Positions 37,001 through 44,828 of a stretch of 64,000 nt of DNA are shown here, one piece after another. Source of the stretch: Nocardioides pocheonensis (GTDB lineage Bacteria > Actinomycetota > Actinomycetes > Propionibacteriales > Nocardioidaceae); NCBI RefSeq assembly GCF_003725535.1, contig NZ_RJSF01000036.1, positions 62,001-126,000 on the forward strand, given 5' to 3'. The position numbers and the translations under genes are program-made. The notes beneath the pieces are model-generated. The model was not told the origin of the DNA. It saw only the letters and a list, made by a program, of their open reading frames with translations, and did no database searches. The stretch's first letter is position 1, and every line of letters starts with the position of its first letter.

Positions 37001-38686
37001 CGCGAAGGGTCCCGCCGCCGCCCCACCGAGCGACGCGGCGTCGTCGGCGACCTGGCGCCGCTCCTGCATCATCGCGTGCAGCTCGGCGATCCGGCGTGCG
37101 GTCGACTCCTCGTCGACGCCGACGTGGGCGAGCTCGGAGTCACCGGCGTCGGAGCGCACGTGCGGCAGCCAGCGGACCCAGCTCCAGTCGGGGCCCGACT
37201 CGGCGTCGGTGAGCAGCACCATGTCGACGTCCGCCGGCGTGTGCAGCACGGCCGTCTGCCCGAGGATCCACCGAGCCAGCCCGAGCCGCTCCTCGGCGGG
37301 CCCGGCGATGCCGGTCACCCCGACCTCGGCCAGGTCGACGGTCACCGGCACGTCGGGCGCCGTCCACACCAGGGCACCCTGGTGCGCCTCACGCTGCGGG
37401 TTGTTCACGTGCACCTCGGACGGCAGGTCGGCCGTGCCGACCCGGGCCACCAGGAAGTCAGGATCGGTCTGGCGGCGCTCCCACAGCCGCGCGCGCGGGC
37501 CGACCGCGGTCATCAGCACCTCGGCGGGGTCGGCGAAGTCGCGGCGGCGGAACGTCCGCTCCTCGGCGAGCGCGTCGAGCGCCTCCTGCTGGATCCGGCT
37601 GGTGCGCTCGGCGAACTCGGCGAACTCCCGGGCGTAGCGCTGCTTGCTCTGCCGCCGGCCGGTGGTGAAGTTCCCGAGCGCCATCACGGGGGTCATGCCC
37701 ATGAAGATCAGAGAGAGCGCGTTCTTCGTGAACAGCCACATCACCGCGCCCATCACCAGAGGCGCCAGCACCATCAGCAGCGGGACCGGCGTCTTCTCCG
37801 GGCGACGGGGCTCCTGCGGGAGCGAGAACTGCGTGCGGCGTACCGGCGGGAGCAGGCGTGGGGGCCGGTTGTAGTCCAACGTGGCGCCGGCCGGGTTCGG
37901 CGACAGCGAGGCGTCCGGCGGGCTCACCGGCTGGACCGCGAGCAGGGTGTGCCCGACCGCGAGGCAGGCGCCCGGCGCCCACGCGACCCCCTCGGTGACG
38001 GCGGTGCGCTCGAGGTGCACCAGAGGTACGTCGGCCGCCGGGTCCACCGTCACGGTGCCGTCAGGCAGCGACTCCCCCGGCCGCGGCTTGCGCACGAGCT
38101 GTCGCACCTGCGTGCCGAGCACGATCGGCCCGTCGAGCCGGCGGCTGCGCACCGGCGCGGGCCGGGTGCGTCCGACGACCTCGGCGGTCGGCTCGAACCA
38201 GACGTCGCCGTCGGCACGCACGGTCACGGTGGCGCAGTGGCCGGGCACCTCCGGATCGACGACCCGGAGGTCGGCCGTCGGAGCAGAACCGAGCGAGTAC
38301 TCCCCGGCGTCCAGCCGGATCACGGTGCCCGCACCCGGGCCGCTGACGAACCGCACCTCGACGAGGCCGTGCGGCTCCGCGAGCGAGGCCGGCACGGGTG
38401 CACCGACGCCCAGCACGACGCCGTGGCGGATCGCGCTCGCGGCGAGCGGCTGCTCGGGTCGGAGCGGACCGTCCGGGAAGTGCAGCACCGGTACGGAGGA
38501 ACCCGCCGGCCGGTCGGCGCCGACCACGCGGAGCTGCGGCGGACCGGGTGCGGCCGGCTGCAGCGCGGCCATGGGGAACGCCTCGGCGAGCACGGCCGCG
38601 AGGTCACCGACCCGGGCGTCGTCCTCGGCGTCGATAGCGAGATCGACCGGGTTGCCGCCGACGACGGCGGTGATCAGCAGGCGCAT
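34100..38686 (-). CDS. eccC: FHA-FtsK/SpoIIIE T7SS ATPase (EccC/EssC type)
   Basis: The motor of a type VII secretion system, 1528 residues in one chain. Order: ubiquitin-like/YukD-like start (1-90), FHA-like domain (about 109-190, GEYSLGSAPTADLRVVDPE), two membrane helices (about 300-342), then three FtsK/SpoIIIE modules. Module 1 has canonical Walker A GTTGSGKSELL (about 720) and Walker B LLIVIDEFAAL (about 824). Modules 2 (SAPRAGRSTTL, about 1052) and 3 (GPRRSGRSTVL, about 1344) have Arg in place of the Walker Lys. FHA plus a single chain resembles EssC of Firmicutes rather than mycobacterial EccC. Nine bases after the LysM/BTAD gene. Confidence 0.9.
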   Translation of the reverse strand: MRLLITAVVGGNPVDLAIDAEDDARVGDLAAVLAEAFPMAALQPAAPGPPQLRVVGADRPAGSSVPVLHFPDGPLRPEQPLAASAIRHGVVLGVGAPVPASLAEPHGLVEVRFVSGPGAGTVIRLDAGEYSLGSAPTADLRVVDPEVPGHCATVTVRADGDVWFEPTAEVVGRTRPAPVRSRRLDGPIVLGTQVRQLVRKPRPGESLPDGTVTVDPAADVPLVHLERTAVTEGVAWAPGACLAVGHTLLAVQPVSPPDASLSPNPAGATLDYNRPPRLLPPVRRTQFSLPQEPRRPEKTPVPLLMVLAPLVMGAVMWLFTKNALSLIFMGMTPVMALGNFTTGRRQSKQRYAREFAEFAERTSRIQQEALDALAEERTFRRRDFADPAEVLMTAVGPRARLWERRQTDPDFLVARVGTADLPSEVHVNNPQREAHQGALVWTAPDVPVTVDLAEVGVTGIAGPAEERLGLARWILGQTAVLHTPADVDMVLLTDAESGPDWSWVRWLPHVRSDAGDSELAHVGVDEESTARRIAELHAMMQERRQVADDAASLGGAAAGPFAPVLVVLDGARRLRLLPGVPELLQGGPRVRIYFLCLDADERLLPEECRAVLNAVHGDYTVRVTGQPVVEGVRPDVVSTAWAELAARALAPVRDVSDVAAAGSVPTSSRLLDVIHLDPPTPHGMLDRWRSIGRTTEAVIGEGADGAFAVDLRRDGPHGLVAGTTGSGKSELLQTIIASLAVSNRPDEMNFVLVDYKGGAAFKDCNHLPHTVGMVTDLDGHLTTRALASLGAELHRRERQLAAADAKDIEDYLAAKGPDDPPMPRLLIVIDEFAALVAELPDFVTGLVDIARRGRSLGVHLILATQRPAGVVSAEIKSNTNLRIALRVTDAGDSQDVLEAADAAQIAKSTPGRGFARLGHSSLIAFQSSRVGGRPRGEDAGAEVTLRAVEFRALGTPEERAVAAEEDISVPTDLAALVEAAREASAVSGILAPPSPWLPPLADGLTLDDLVEQFPACAPTVDAPVIPFGLVDVPSEQRRDVATFDIAGGGHLAVVSAPRAGRSTTLRAIAGAVGRWCSPADVHLYGVDCGNNALLPLVGLPHVGAIVTRDQTDRMDRLVARLRGVISDRQQQLALGGFADVTEQRAHVPPPERLPYVVVLFDRWEGFFQAYDGIDGGRLVTAWQQIMQEGAAVGIKVVMTGDRTLTIGRMSTLFDDKLMLRMVDPSDFGTIGMTSKQVPTVIPDGRGFRAEGLRETQVALLADDPSGTVQVGALQAIGREAAATYADVPRDQRPFRLDVLPMRIGLDQAADLLAEPLPPTELALAVGGDTLAVRTLDALHHGPALLVTGPRRSGRSTVLRTMATFALRCGWQVVVVTPRISPLRDLVGQPGVHGPFDATSDETEVKALVDDLLAADAPLLTLVDDVELLGADGWLPTLLGDLVERMRDTGSVLAAAGTPAEMGGIYRGPVVALKRSGSGLMLTPQSSADPDMFGASMARSLLGQSLPPGGGYLMRSGLPPERVQVIWPE

Positions 38687-38695
38687 GCTCCGGGC

Positions 38696-41401
38696 TCAGG
38701 ACCCGTCCGCGCGCCGGTCGCCGAGGTGCGCCGGCGCGACCGTCGCGACCAGCGCCTCGGTCTCGCCCTCGTAGGCCTCGGCGCCGAGGACCCGCCCCAT
38801 CTGCGCGACCACCTCGGCGACGACGGCCTGGTTGCCGGCGTGCAGCCGGATCAGGTCGCGCCACAGCATCTCGGCGGCCGGCACGAGGGCGAGGCCGTGC
38901 CGCAGCACGGCGTCCGCGCCGGCACGGTCGCCGGCCGCCGCGAGCAAGGCGGCGGCGCGGCTCGCCATGCTCGCCACCAGCGCCCGGGTGTCCCGGGCGG
39001 CGCGGTGGAACGCGAGCCAGGTGTAGCGACCGGCGGGGACCCCGGAGAACGCCTCGCCGCGCGCGAGCGCGACGCCTCGGGCCAGGGAGGCCGCCTGGCC
39101 GGGACCGTCCACCAGTGCGGCGACCTGGAGGTCGGCCCAGTCGACGTACACGTCGCTGCCCAGGCGCCACAGGCCGTCCTCGGCGCGGACGAGGCGCGGC
39201 GTGCCGGCGACGTCCGTGCCGAGCCAGGCCTGGGTCTCGACGATCGTGCGCCGGACGACGTCGTCGCTCACTCCGCGGGGCCAGAGGCCCGAGGTCAGCA
39301 CGGCCTCGTGCAGGCCGGCCGGGTGCAGCGCGGCCATGACGACCAGCTCGGTCAGCAGGTCGCGGCGCTCGTCGGCGATCGGGCCGGGAGCAGCGACCGA
39401 CACCGGGCCGAGCAGCGAGACCACGACGGCCGCGTCGCGCCCGGCCGCCGGCGGCTTGTCGACCTGCTCCGTGGTGAGGCTCGCAGGCGCGGCTTCGCGG
39501 ACGACCAGCGTCCGCTCGTCGGCGTCGGCAGCCGCCTGCGCGAGCAGCGCGCGGAGCTGGGCGTGGGCGTCGACGGTGTAGCGGCGAGCGTCACCGCTGA
39601 TCCCGAGCACGCCGAGGTCGACGTGACCGGTGCGGTCCGCGGCGAAGCGCCAGCGCGCACCGGGGGCATCACCGACGCACAGGGCCGCGAACGCGGTGCG
39701 GCCGCCGGCCGAGATCGACCTGATCCGCTGGGTCTGCTCGGCCGTGGGCGGAGCCGAGGCGACCAGCACGCGAGGGGTCAGCTCGGGGTGGCGTGCGGTC
39801 CCGCGGCCGTTGAGGACGCCCTCGACCCCGAGCCGGGCGAGCAGGCCGGACGCCTGGCCCATCCGGGCCTCCACGCGGTCCAGTGCCTCGTCGAGGTCGG
39901 TCGCCGAGCGCACCCGATCCGGGGCGATCTCCGACAGGTCGTCGCCGAAGCCGACCATGGTCACCTCGACGTGGTCCGACCACGGGTGGGTGACGAGGTC
40001 GACCACGGTGGACATCACGATCTCCCGCCCGACGGTCGCGTCACCGCCGACCGCGATCAGCCCCGAGGCGTACTCGAGGTCGATCAGCACGTCGAAGCCG
40101 TGCGAGGTGGCGACGTTGACCAGGGCGGGGTACGGCGCGGGGGCGGTCGCCGCCAGGCCGGCGAGGTCGGCCGCCCGAACGGTCCAGGAACGGCCGTCGG
40201 CTCCGGCGACCCAGGGGTGCGCAGGAGCGGCGGCGTCGCCGACCACGTGGGCGATCACCTGCTCGTCGTCGACGTACACGACGGAGAGGTCGGGCATGGG
40301 AAGCGCCTGCGCGACGCGGGACTCGGCCAGGACGCGCAGGGAGCGGTCGAGGAACGACGCGCGGCCAGGGTTCGCCGCCAGCCGGAGCGCACCCTCGTCG
40401 TCGCCCGGCGTGCCGAACGGTCCGCGCCGCGCGGTGAGCGCGGTGACGACGCCGGCGAGCACCAGCCCACCGCCGAGCAGCAGGGCGTCGAGGCCGCTGC
40501 CTGCCTGGTCGGTTGCCGGCTGCGCGGTGCGGGCGGTCGCGCCGGTGTCCGCCGCGCCGGTGGTGTCGTGGGCGGCTCCGCCGCGCGAGCCCGTGGAGGC
40601 GCCAGGCGCGGAGCCGGGCGTCGTGGCGAGCACCCGGACGTCAGGCCCGTGCGCATCGGCCGGCAGGACCAGCTGCCAGCCCGGCCGGATCAGGTCGGCA
40701 TCGGTGAGGTGGGCACCGTCGGGCTGGACCCGGTCCTTGTTGAGCGCGTAGATCTCGCTGTAGCGGAACGGGTCGCCGAGCGTGCGCTCGGCGATGCCCC
40801 AGAGGGTGTCGTGGTGCCGGCCCTCGGGCACCTTCACGGTGGTGAGCTTGAGCTGGCGGTGAGCCGACCGCTGCTCGGCGGCGGCCTCGTGCCGCGCGGC
40901 GCGCTCCTCCGCCTGCTGCGCGGCGGCGTCCTGGGCGTGGGCGGTCACGGTCGGCGCCGGTGCGGGTGCGGCGTACGCCTGGGAGAGGCCGGTGGCGAGC
41001 GCGGCACCGCCGGCGAGCAGCAGCACGCCGGCCACGAGCTGACGAGCGAGCACCTGGGAGCCGCCGCCGAGGAGCACCCGGGCGGGCATCCGACCCGCCC
41101 GGACGGCCCTCCACTCGGTGAGGAAGCAGACCACGAAGTGCACCCAGACGACCCAGACCAGCACGGCGAGCACGTTGATCACGAGGTCGCCGGTCACCTC
41201 GGCGGTCAGCCAGTCGCGCGAGGGCGCGGTGGTGGGCAGCGGGTTGCCGACCAGCAGCACGAGGGCGACCGGTACGCCGATCAGGAGGGCCAGCGCGCCG
41301 AGGAGAGCGGCCAACCCCTTTGCCACGCGGTGCTGCGTCGCGGCGCCCCGGCTGGGCAGCTTCACGACGGTCGGTCGGGGCGGTGTCTTGGTCGCGGGCA
41401 T
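38696..41401 (-). CDS. Membrane protein with LysM and BTAD domains
   Basis: A 901-residue protein. Three membrane helices in the first 135 residues and another near 300-322; a LysM-like domain at about 190-255 (HDTLWGIAERTLGDPFRYSE, then IRPGWQLVLPAD); an extended middle region; and a C-terminal segment (about 660-890) resembling the winged-helix plus bacterial transcriptional activation domain of SARP regulators (DVVRRTIVETQAWLG, LAFHRAARDTRALVASMASR). Such LysM/BTAD proteins accompany Tad or T7SS loci in actinobacteria. It lies nine bases before the ATPase gene, so it may be a structural or signalling partner of the secretion machine. Confidence 0.75.
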   Translation of the reverse strand: MPATKTPPRPTVVKLPSRGAATQHRVAKGLAALLGALALLIGVPVALVLLVGNPLPTTAPSRDWLTAEVTGDLVINVLAVLVWVVWVHFVVCFLTEWRAVRAGRMPARVLLGGGSQVLARQLVAGVLLLAGGAALATGLSQAYAAPAPAPTVTAHAQDAAAQQAEERAARHEAAAEQRSAHRQLKLTTVKVPEGRHHDTLWGIAERTLGDPFRYSEIYALNKDRVQPDGAHLTDADLIRPGWQLVLPADAHGPDVRVLATTPGSAPGASTGSRGGAAHDTTGAADTGATARTAQPATDQAGSGLDALLLGGGLVLAGVVTALTARRGPFGTPGDDEGALRLAANPGRASFLDRSLRVLAESRVAQALPMPDLSVVYVDDEQVIAHVVGDAAAPAHPWVAGADGRSWTVRAADLAGLAATAPAPYPALVNVATSHGFDVLIDLEYASGLIAVGGDATVGREIVMSTVVDLVTHPWSDHVEVTMVGFGDDLSEIAPDRVRSATDLDEALDRVEARMGQASGLLARLGVEGVLNGRGTARHPELTPRVLVASAPPTAEQTQRIRSISAGGRTAFAALCVGDAPGARWRFAADRTGHVDLGVLGISGDARRYTVDAHAQLRALLAQAAADADERTLVVREAAPASLTTEQVDKPPAAGRDAAVVVSLLGPVSVAAPGPIADERRDLLTELVVMAALHPAGLHEAVLTSGLWPRGVSDDVVRRTIVETQAWLGTDVAGTPRLVRAEDGLWRLGSDVYVDWADLQVAALVDGPGQAASLARGVALARGEAFSGVPAGRYTWLAFHRAARDTRALVASMASRAAALLAAAGDRAGADAVLRHGLALVPAAEMLWRDLIRLHAGNQAVVAEVVAQMGRVLGAEAYEGETEALVATVAPAHLGDRRADGS

Positions 41402-41425
41402 GGTGTCTCCCCCTGGAGGCTGGTG

Positions 41426-42400
41426 CTACTGGACGACGAGGGCCTGGATCTCGGTGACCGACATCGGGGTCACCGCGGACTTCGTGAAGTCGTCGAGCGG
41501 CTCGAAGGTCCCGGCCTCCCCGGTCGCGGAGATCTCCACGACCCAGTGCGAGGTGATCTGCACCTGGAACTTCTCGTCGGCCTGGCCTGCCGAGGAGTGC
41601 AGGTACTTGTACCAGCACAGGCCGTCGCCGGGCCGGGGCGTCTGGCCGGGCGTGGCGGGAGTGCCGTTGCCGGGGCAGTCGATCCTCGGCGCCGACCCCG
41701 CGCCGAGCGGCTCGACGTAGGTGTGGTCGACGTGCGCGTGGATCACGGCGCCGAGCGGGCGCACCTCCAGCTCTCCGTCGTGCCCGTTGAGGAACGCGAC
41801 GTTCAGCCCGACCCTGGGATGGTCCGACGGGGAGACGACCGCGACCGGGTCGGGCACGTTGCCCTGTTGCCTCACACCGTCGACCAGGGTCTGCTGGTTC
41901 GCGGTCAGCGTCTGCGGAGGCGTGCCGTTGGTCAGGTGGATCAGCCAAGTCTTGATCTGGATCCCGCCCGGTTCGCGGGTCTTGGTCTTCGGGTCGATCC
42001 CGCTCAGGCAGCTGTGCCAGTAGTACGTGATGCCCTCGGGACCGGCCGTGTTCGCCTTGCCCATGGCCGCCAGGTCCTCGTCGCTCACCGGGTCGTCCCA
42101 GCAGGTCGGGACCGGATCCTTGCCGAGGATCTCCTTGACGCTCCGGCCCTCCGACTTCGACCCCGCACAGACGCCACCGATGTACTCCGGGCCGGAGACG
42201 ATCGAGCAGTTGTGCCAGGTGAGGTTCTTGGCGGGCCCGTTCTGCGAGGGCGGCGCGGTGGTCGTGGCCGTCCCCGTCGGCACGACGTCCGCCATGGACG
42301 GCGGAGCGGCGCCGCGCAGGAGGAGCGCGGGAACGAGGGTGAACAGGACTGCTGCCATGCCGGCAGCGGCCACGAGCGCGAACCGGGTCGACGACCTCAC
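41426..42400 (-). CDS. Secreted or membrane-anchored protein, unknown
   Basis: A 324-residue protein with an N-terminal signal anchor (FALVAAAGMAAVLFTLVPAL) and an extracytoplasmic domain rich in Cys and Trp (TWHNCSIV, TYYWHSC, GLCWYKYL), suggesting disulfides. The GTG at 42400 overlaps the previous stop (GTGA); a longer in-frame ORF upstream is a shadow. Second gene of the ATPase operon. Placement suggests a surface component replacing the missing EccB-like part, which is speculation. Confidence 0.65.
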   Translation of the reverse strand: MRSSTRFALVAAAGMAAVLFTLVPALLLRGAAPPSMADVVPTGTATTTAPPSQNGPAKNLTWHNCSIVSGPEYIGGVCAGSKSEGRSVKEILGKDPVPTCWDDPVSDEDLAAMGKANTAGPEGITYYWHSCLSGIDPKTKTREPGGIQIKTWLIHLTNGTPPQTLTANQQTLVDGVRQQGNVPDPVAVVSPSDHPRVGLNVAFLNGHDGELEVRPLGAVIHAHVDHTYVEPLGAGSAPRIDCPGNGTPATPGQTPRPGDGLCWYKYLHSSAGQADEKFQVQITSHWVVEISATGEAGTFEPLDDFTKSAVTPMSVTEIQALVVQ

Positions 42401-43011
42401 CACCGGACCTCCTTGATCGTGACCGAGGCACAGTCGCCGGTGCCGAGAAGGATCGCGTCGACCTTCCACGTCCCGGCCACCTTCTTCAGGTCCACGAGGA
42501 TCGGCTTCACCGACCGCGCCTTGCGGCCACCGACGGTCTTGCCGGTCTTCGCGTCCACCGACCACCCCGTGCTCAGCATGCAGGTGCTGACCGTCGCCGA
42601 CCCACGGCTGCTCCGCACGGCCGTGGGCGTGAACGGCTCGGGACCGGGCCAGTGGTAGCCGTGCTCGAGATCGCCCTTGACGGCTCCGCGGGTGGACTCC
42701 AGGCCGGCGGCGGTCGCGAGCGGAGCGACCGTGCCGAGGGTGCGGTCACCCGCGTTGACGGCCTGCCCGACGGCTGCGAAGTACGCCCGCAGGGCCTGCA
42801 CCTGGGGCCGGCCCTCGAACGCGGAGAGCGGCTCCTCGCTCGGCGTGGCCGTCGGACTGGGGGTCGGGGTCGGGGCCGCGCTGGTCGACACGGTCGTGCT
42901 GGGCCCGTCGCTCGACTGCGCGTCGCTGCCACCGCACGCCGAGGCGAGCAGGGCGAGGGCAGCGAGGATGCCGCACAGGGCCGTCGCGCGTGCACGGGTC
43001 GACGACCTCAC
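42397..43011 (-). CDS. Lipoprotein, first gene of the ATPase operon
   Basis: A 204-residue protein: signal peptide (LCGILAALALLASACGG, Cys lipidation likely), a Ser/Thr/Pro-rich linker, then a domain resembling the DUF6318/NTF2-like lipoproteins of actinobacteria (VQALRAYFAAVGQAVNAGD, then TWKVDAILLGTGDC). GTG start at 43011 after CAGGAG. The SigB/SigF-type promoter lies 75 bases upstream. Its first 17 coding bases are identical to those of the next gene. Confidence 0.7.
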   Translation of the reverse strand: MRSSTRARATALCGILAALALLASACGGSDAQSSDGPSTTVSTSAAPTPTPSPTATPSEEPLSAFEGRPQVQALRAYFAAVGQAVNAGDRTLGTVAPLATAAGLESTRGAVKGDLEHGYHWPGPEPFTPTAVRSSRGSATVSTCMLSTGWSVDAKTGKTVGGRKARSVKPILVDLKKVAGTWKVDAILLGTGDCASVTIKEVRW

Positions 43012-43085
43012 CGACTGCTCCTGATTCCCGGCAGCGGCGGCGGAGGCCGAGCCCCCCGAGGACCGCGCGCGCCTGCGCGAGAGGT

Positions 43086-43111
43086 CTACCCGTCGACCGA
43101 GATCGTGAAAC
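43086..43111 (-). promoter_or_regulatory. SigB/SigF-type promoter of the FtsK-ATPase operon
   Basis: Reading leftward: GTTT (43108-43111), 16 bases, GGGTAG (43086-43091). Same boxes and spacing as at 30.9 kb and 49.65 kb. Predicted start near 43079, about 68 bases before the lipoprotein GTG. The rest of the 43012-43271 gap shows no gene. Confidence 0.8.
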
Positions 43112-43271
43112 ACGCTGCATGCCTTCCCGAGATTTCGTGCCGTCGCCACCTGGACAACGGGCGAGGTCGCCGACCGTGACGGCGTACGGCGCGACCGTGT
43201 GCGGGAACAGCCCACCAGCGGGTTCGTCGCCCGGTCAAGTCGGTCGCGCGCGACCGTCCGTGCGGGCCCGG

Positions 43272-43724
43272 TCACTTCTCGGCCTTCGTGACGCCCTCGT
43301 AGGGCCGGGCTCGCGCGGTGGCCTTCGCCGGAAGGTTGCCCGGGTGGACGATGCCGAGCAGCGACGGCTTGATGCTCAGGCTCGCCTCCGTGACCACCAC
43401 GAGCATCCTGGGGTCGTCCTTCGAGACCGGCTCGATCCGCACGAAGTGGCACTCGGCCTGGCCGAGCTGCTGGACGCGGTCGCAGTACGTGCGCACGCGA
43501 ACCTGCACGAGGGCGTCGTCGAGCTGCAGGTCGCTCGCGTCGATGTTGATGGCCTGCGCACCCGCGCGGGCCGCCTCCTCGGCGTACGCCACCGCCTCGC
43601 CGCGGGCGTTCAGCTGGCGGGAGCCGTCGATGCCGAGGCCGCCGAGCAGGAGCAGCACCAGGCCGATGATCGGGATCGCGGGTGCGATCGAGCCCCGTTC
43701 GTCGCGGATCCGGCGGCCGGTCAC
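43272..43724 (-). CDS. TadE/TadG-like pilus-associated protein
   Basis: A 150-residue protein with a short basic leader (RDERG), then SIAPAIPIIGLVLLLLGGLG, a hydrophobic helix, then an extracytoplasmic domain. This is the pseudopilin-like plan of Tad minor proteins, but the +5 Glu required for normal prepilin processing is absent. Last gene of the Tad operon; its ATG overlaps the previous stop. Three such proteins in a row are usual for actinobacterial Tad loci. Confidence 0.75.
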   Translation of the reverse strand: MTGRRIRDERGSIAPAIPIIGLVLLLLGGLGIDGSRQLNARGEAVAYAEEAARAGAQAINIDASDLQLDDALVQVRVRTYCDRVQQLGQAECHFVRIEPVSKDDPRMLVVVTEASLSIKPSLLGIVHPGNLPAKATARARPYEGVTKAEK

Positions 43725-44158
43725 TGCAGCCCCCGGTAGGGGTCGAGCATCGAGGTGAACGACGACCGGGCGGTGAGCGTGCCCGGCGCCCCGGGGAGCC
43801 CGAGGTCGGAGATGTCGTAGGTGCAGTCGGCGTCGACGGTGATCGGCCTGCCGGCCTCGTAGGGAAGCCCGACGGCGACGTGGAGCGAGTTCTGGCAGGA
43901 CTGGGGCGCGTCCTTCATCGCGTCGAGGAGCACGGCCCGGGCCCGGTCGCGGGCCTCGTCGTAGGAGCGGGCCAGGGTGACGCTGCGGGCCGCGTCGCGG
44001 GTGCCGGACTCGAGGGTGCCGTTGACCTGCGCCGCGCGTCCGTAGACGAAGATCAGCGCGAAGATCAGCAGGATGCTCGGAGCCAGCATGGCCAGCTCGA
44101 TCGCCAGCGAGCCGGACTCCGAGCGCCGGCGGGTGTGCCCCCTCACGGGATCGGTCAT
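43721..44158 (-). CDS. TadE-like pseudopilin
   Basis: A 145-residue protein with cleavage region SESG/SLAIE (Gly at -1, Glu at +5) followed by a membrane helix (LAMLAPSILLIFALIFVYG) and an outer domain. The +5 Glu fits processing by a TadV/CpaA prepilin peptidase, which is not encoded in the window. Overlaps both neighbours by four bases. Confidence 0.82.
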   Translation of the reverse strand: MTDPVRGHTRRRSESGSLAIELAMLAPSILLIFALIFVYGRAAQVNGTLESGTRDAARSVTLARSYDEARDRARAVLLDAMKDAPQSCQNSLHVAVGLPYEAGRPITVDADCTYDISDLGLPGAPGTLTARSSFTSMLDPYRGLQ

Positions 44159-44556
44159 CGGGCGCCCTCGAACCGCTCGACCGGCCCTTCGGCCTCCTCG
44201 GTGACCGTGAGGTCGAGCATCGGGATCAGGGAGATCACCCGGCCGTGCACCTTCATCCGGACCCGCCCCTGCTCGGCGTCGTACGCCGGTGTCGCGAGCG
44301 GGTCGATCAGCGCCTCGCGGCCCACCGAGGTGGCGAACTGCTCGGTGTTGGCCTTCACCCCGGCCCGGATGTCGAGGTAGGTGGCCTCATCCTGGGCCAG
44401 CCGGAGCTGGGAGACCCCTTCGCGCGCCGACTGGATCGCGACGCTGCGGCCGTAGAAGAAGAGCGCCCCCTGGATCGCGAAGAAGATCAGGAAGATCAGG
44501 GCCGGCGCGACGAACGCGAACTCGACCGCGCTGACGCCGCTCTCGTCGCGCCTCAG
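44155..44556 (-). CDS. TadE-like pseudopilin with probable CTG start
   Basis: A 133-residue protein: RRDESG/VSAVEFAFVAPAL then a hydrophobic helix and outer domain, standard TadE layout with Gly -1 and Glu +5. No ATG, GTG or TTG lies in frame at a sensible position. A CTG at 44554-44556 overlaps the flp stop as CTGA, exactly mirroring the ATGA/GTGA overlaps elsewhere in these operons, so re-initiation at CTG is proposed. The next upstream candidate (GTG inside flp) would add a non-conserved Arg-rich stretch. Confidence 0.72.
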   Translation of the reverse strand: MRRDESGVSAVEFAFVAPALIFLIFFAIQGALFFYGRSVAIQSAREGVSQLRLAQDEATYLDIRAGVKANTEQFATSVGREALIDPLATPAYDAEQGRVRMKVHGRVISLIPMLDLTVTEEAEGPVERFEGAR

Positions 44557-44777
44557 GGGCCGCAGGCGCTGCCGGCGGGCTTCGAGGCGCAGTCGTCGAG
44601 CTGGGCGCTCTTGTTGGTCACGATCTTCATCACGACGACGCCGATCACGGAGGCCGCGACCACCACGATGGCGGCGATCATGGCCCACTCGATGACCGAA
44701 GCGCCGTCCTCGCTCTGCCGGATCCGGCGGAAGCGGAAGTGTGCGTCCTGCAGCAGCAGCACTGCCAAGCTGATCAT
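44553..44777 (-). CDS. flp: Flp-type major pilin
   Basis: A 74-residue prepilin: leader of 25 residues, cleavage after Gly25 (SEDG/ASVIEW, Glu at +5), then the hydrophobic assembly helix AMIAAIVVVAASVIGVVVM and a short tail with two Cys. ATG at 44777 follows AGAAGGAG. Building block of the Tad pilus, polymerised by TadA/B/C. Confidence 0.87.
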   Translation of the reverse strand: MISLAVLLLQDAHFRFRRIRQSEDGASVIEWAMIAAIVVVAASVIGVVVMKIVTNKSAQLDDCASKPAGSACGP

Positions 44778-44828
44778 GGGTCTGGGTCTCCTTCTCGGTG
44801 GGGTCGTGCACGTCAGGGCCGCCGATCC

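Noticed and set aside
36839-42658. A 1939-residue open frame on the plus strand
   Set aside because: Antisense to the FtsK ATPase, LysM/BTAD and secreted-protein genes. Its translation is Arg/Gly/His-rich with no domains, a normal GC-rich shadow.
43012-43271. Small gene in the gap between the lipoprotein and the Tad operon
   Set aside because: Short frames present but none with a ribosome-binding site or plausible composition; the gap is explained by the promoter and leader.
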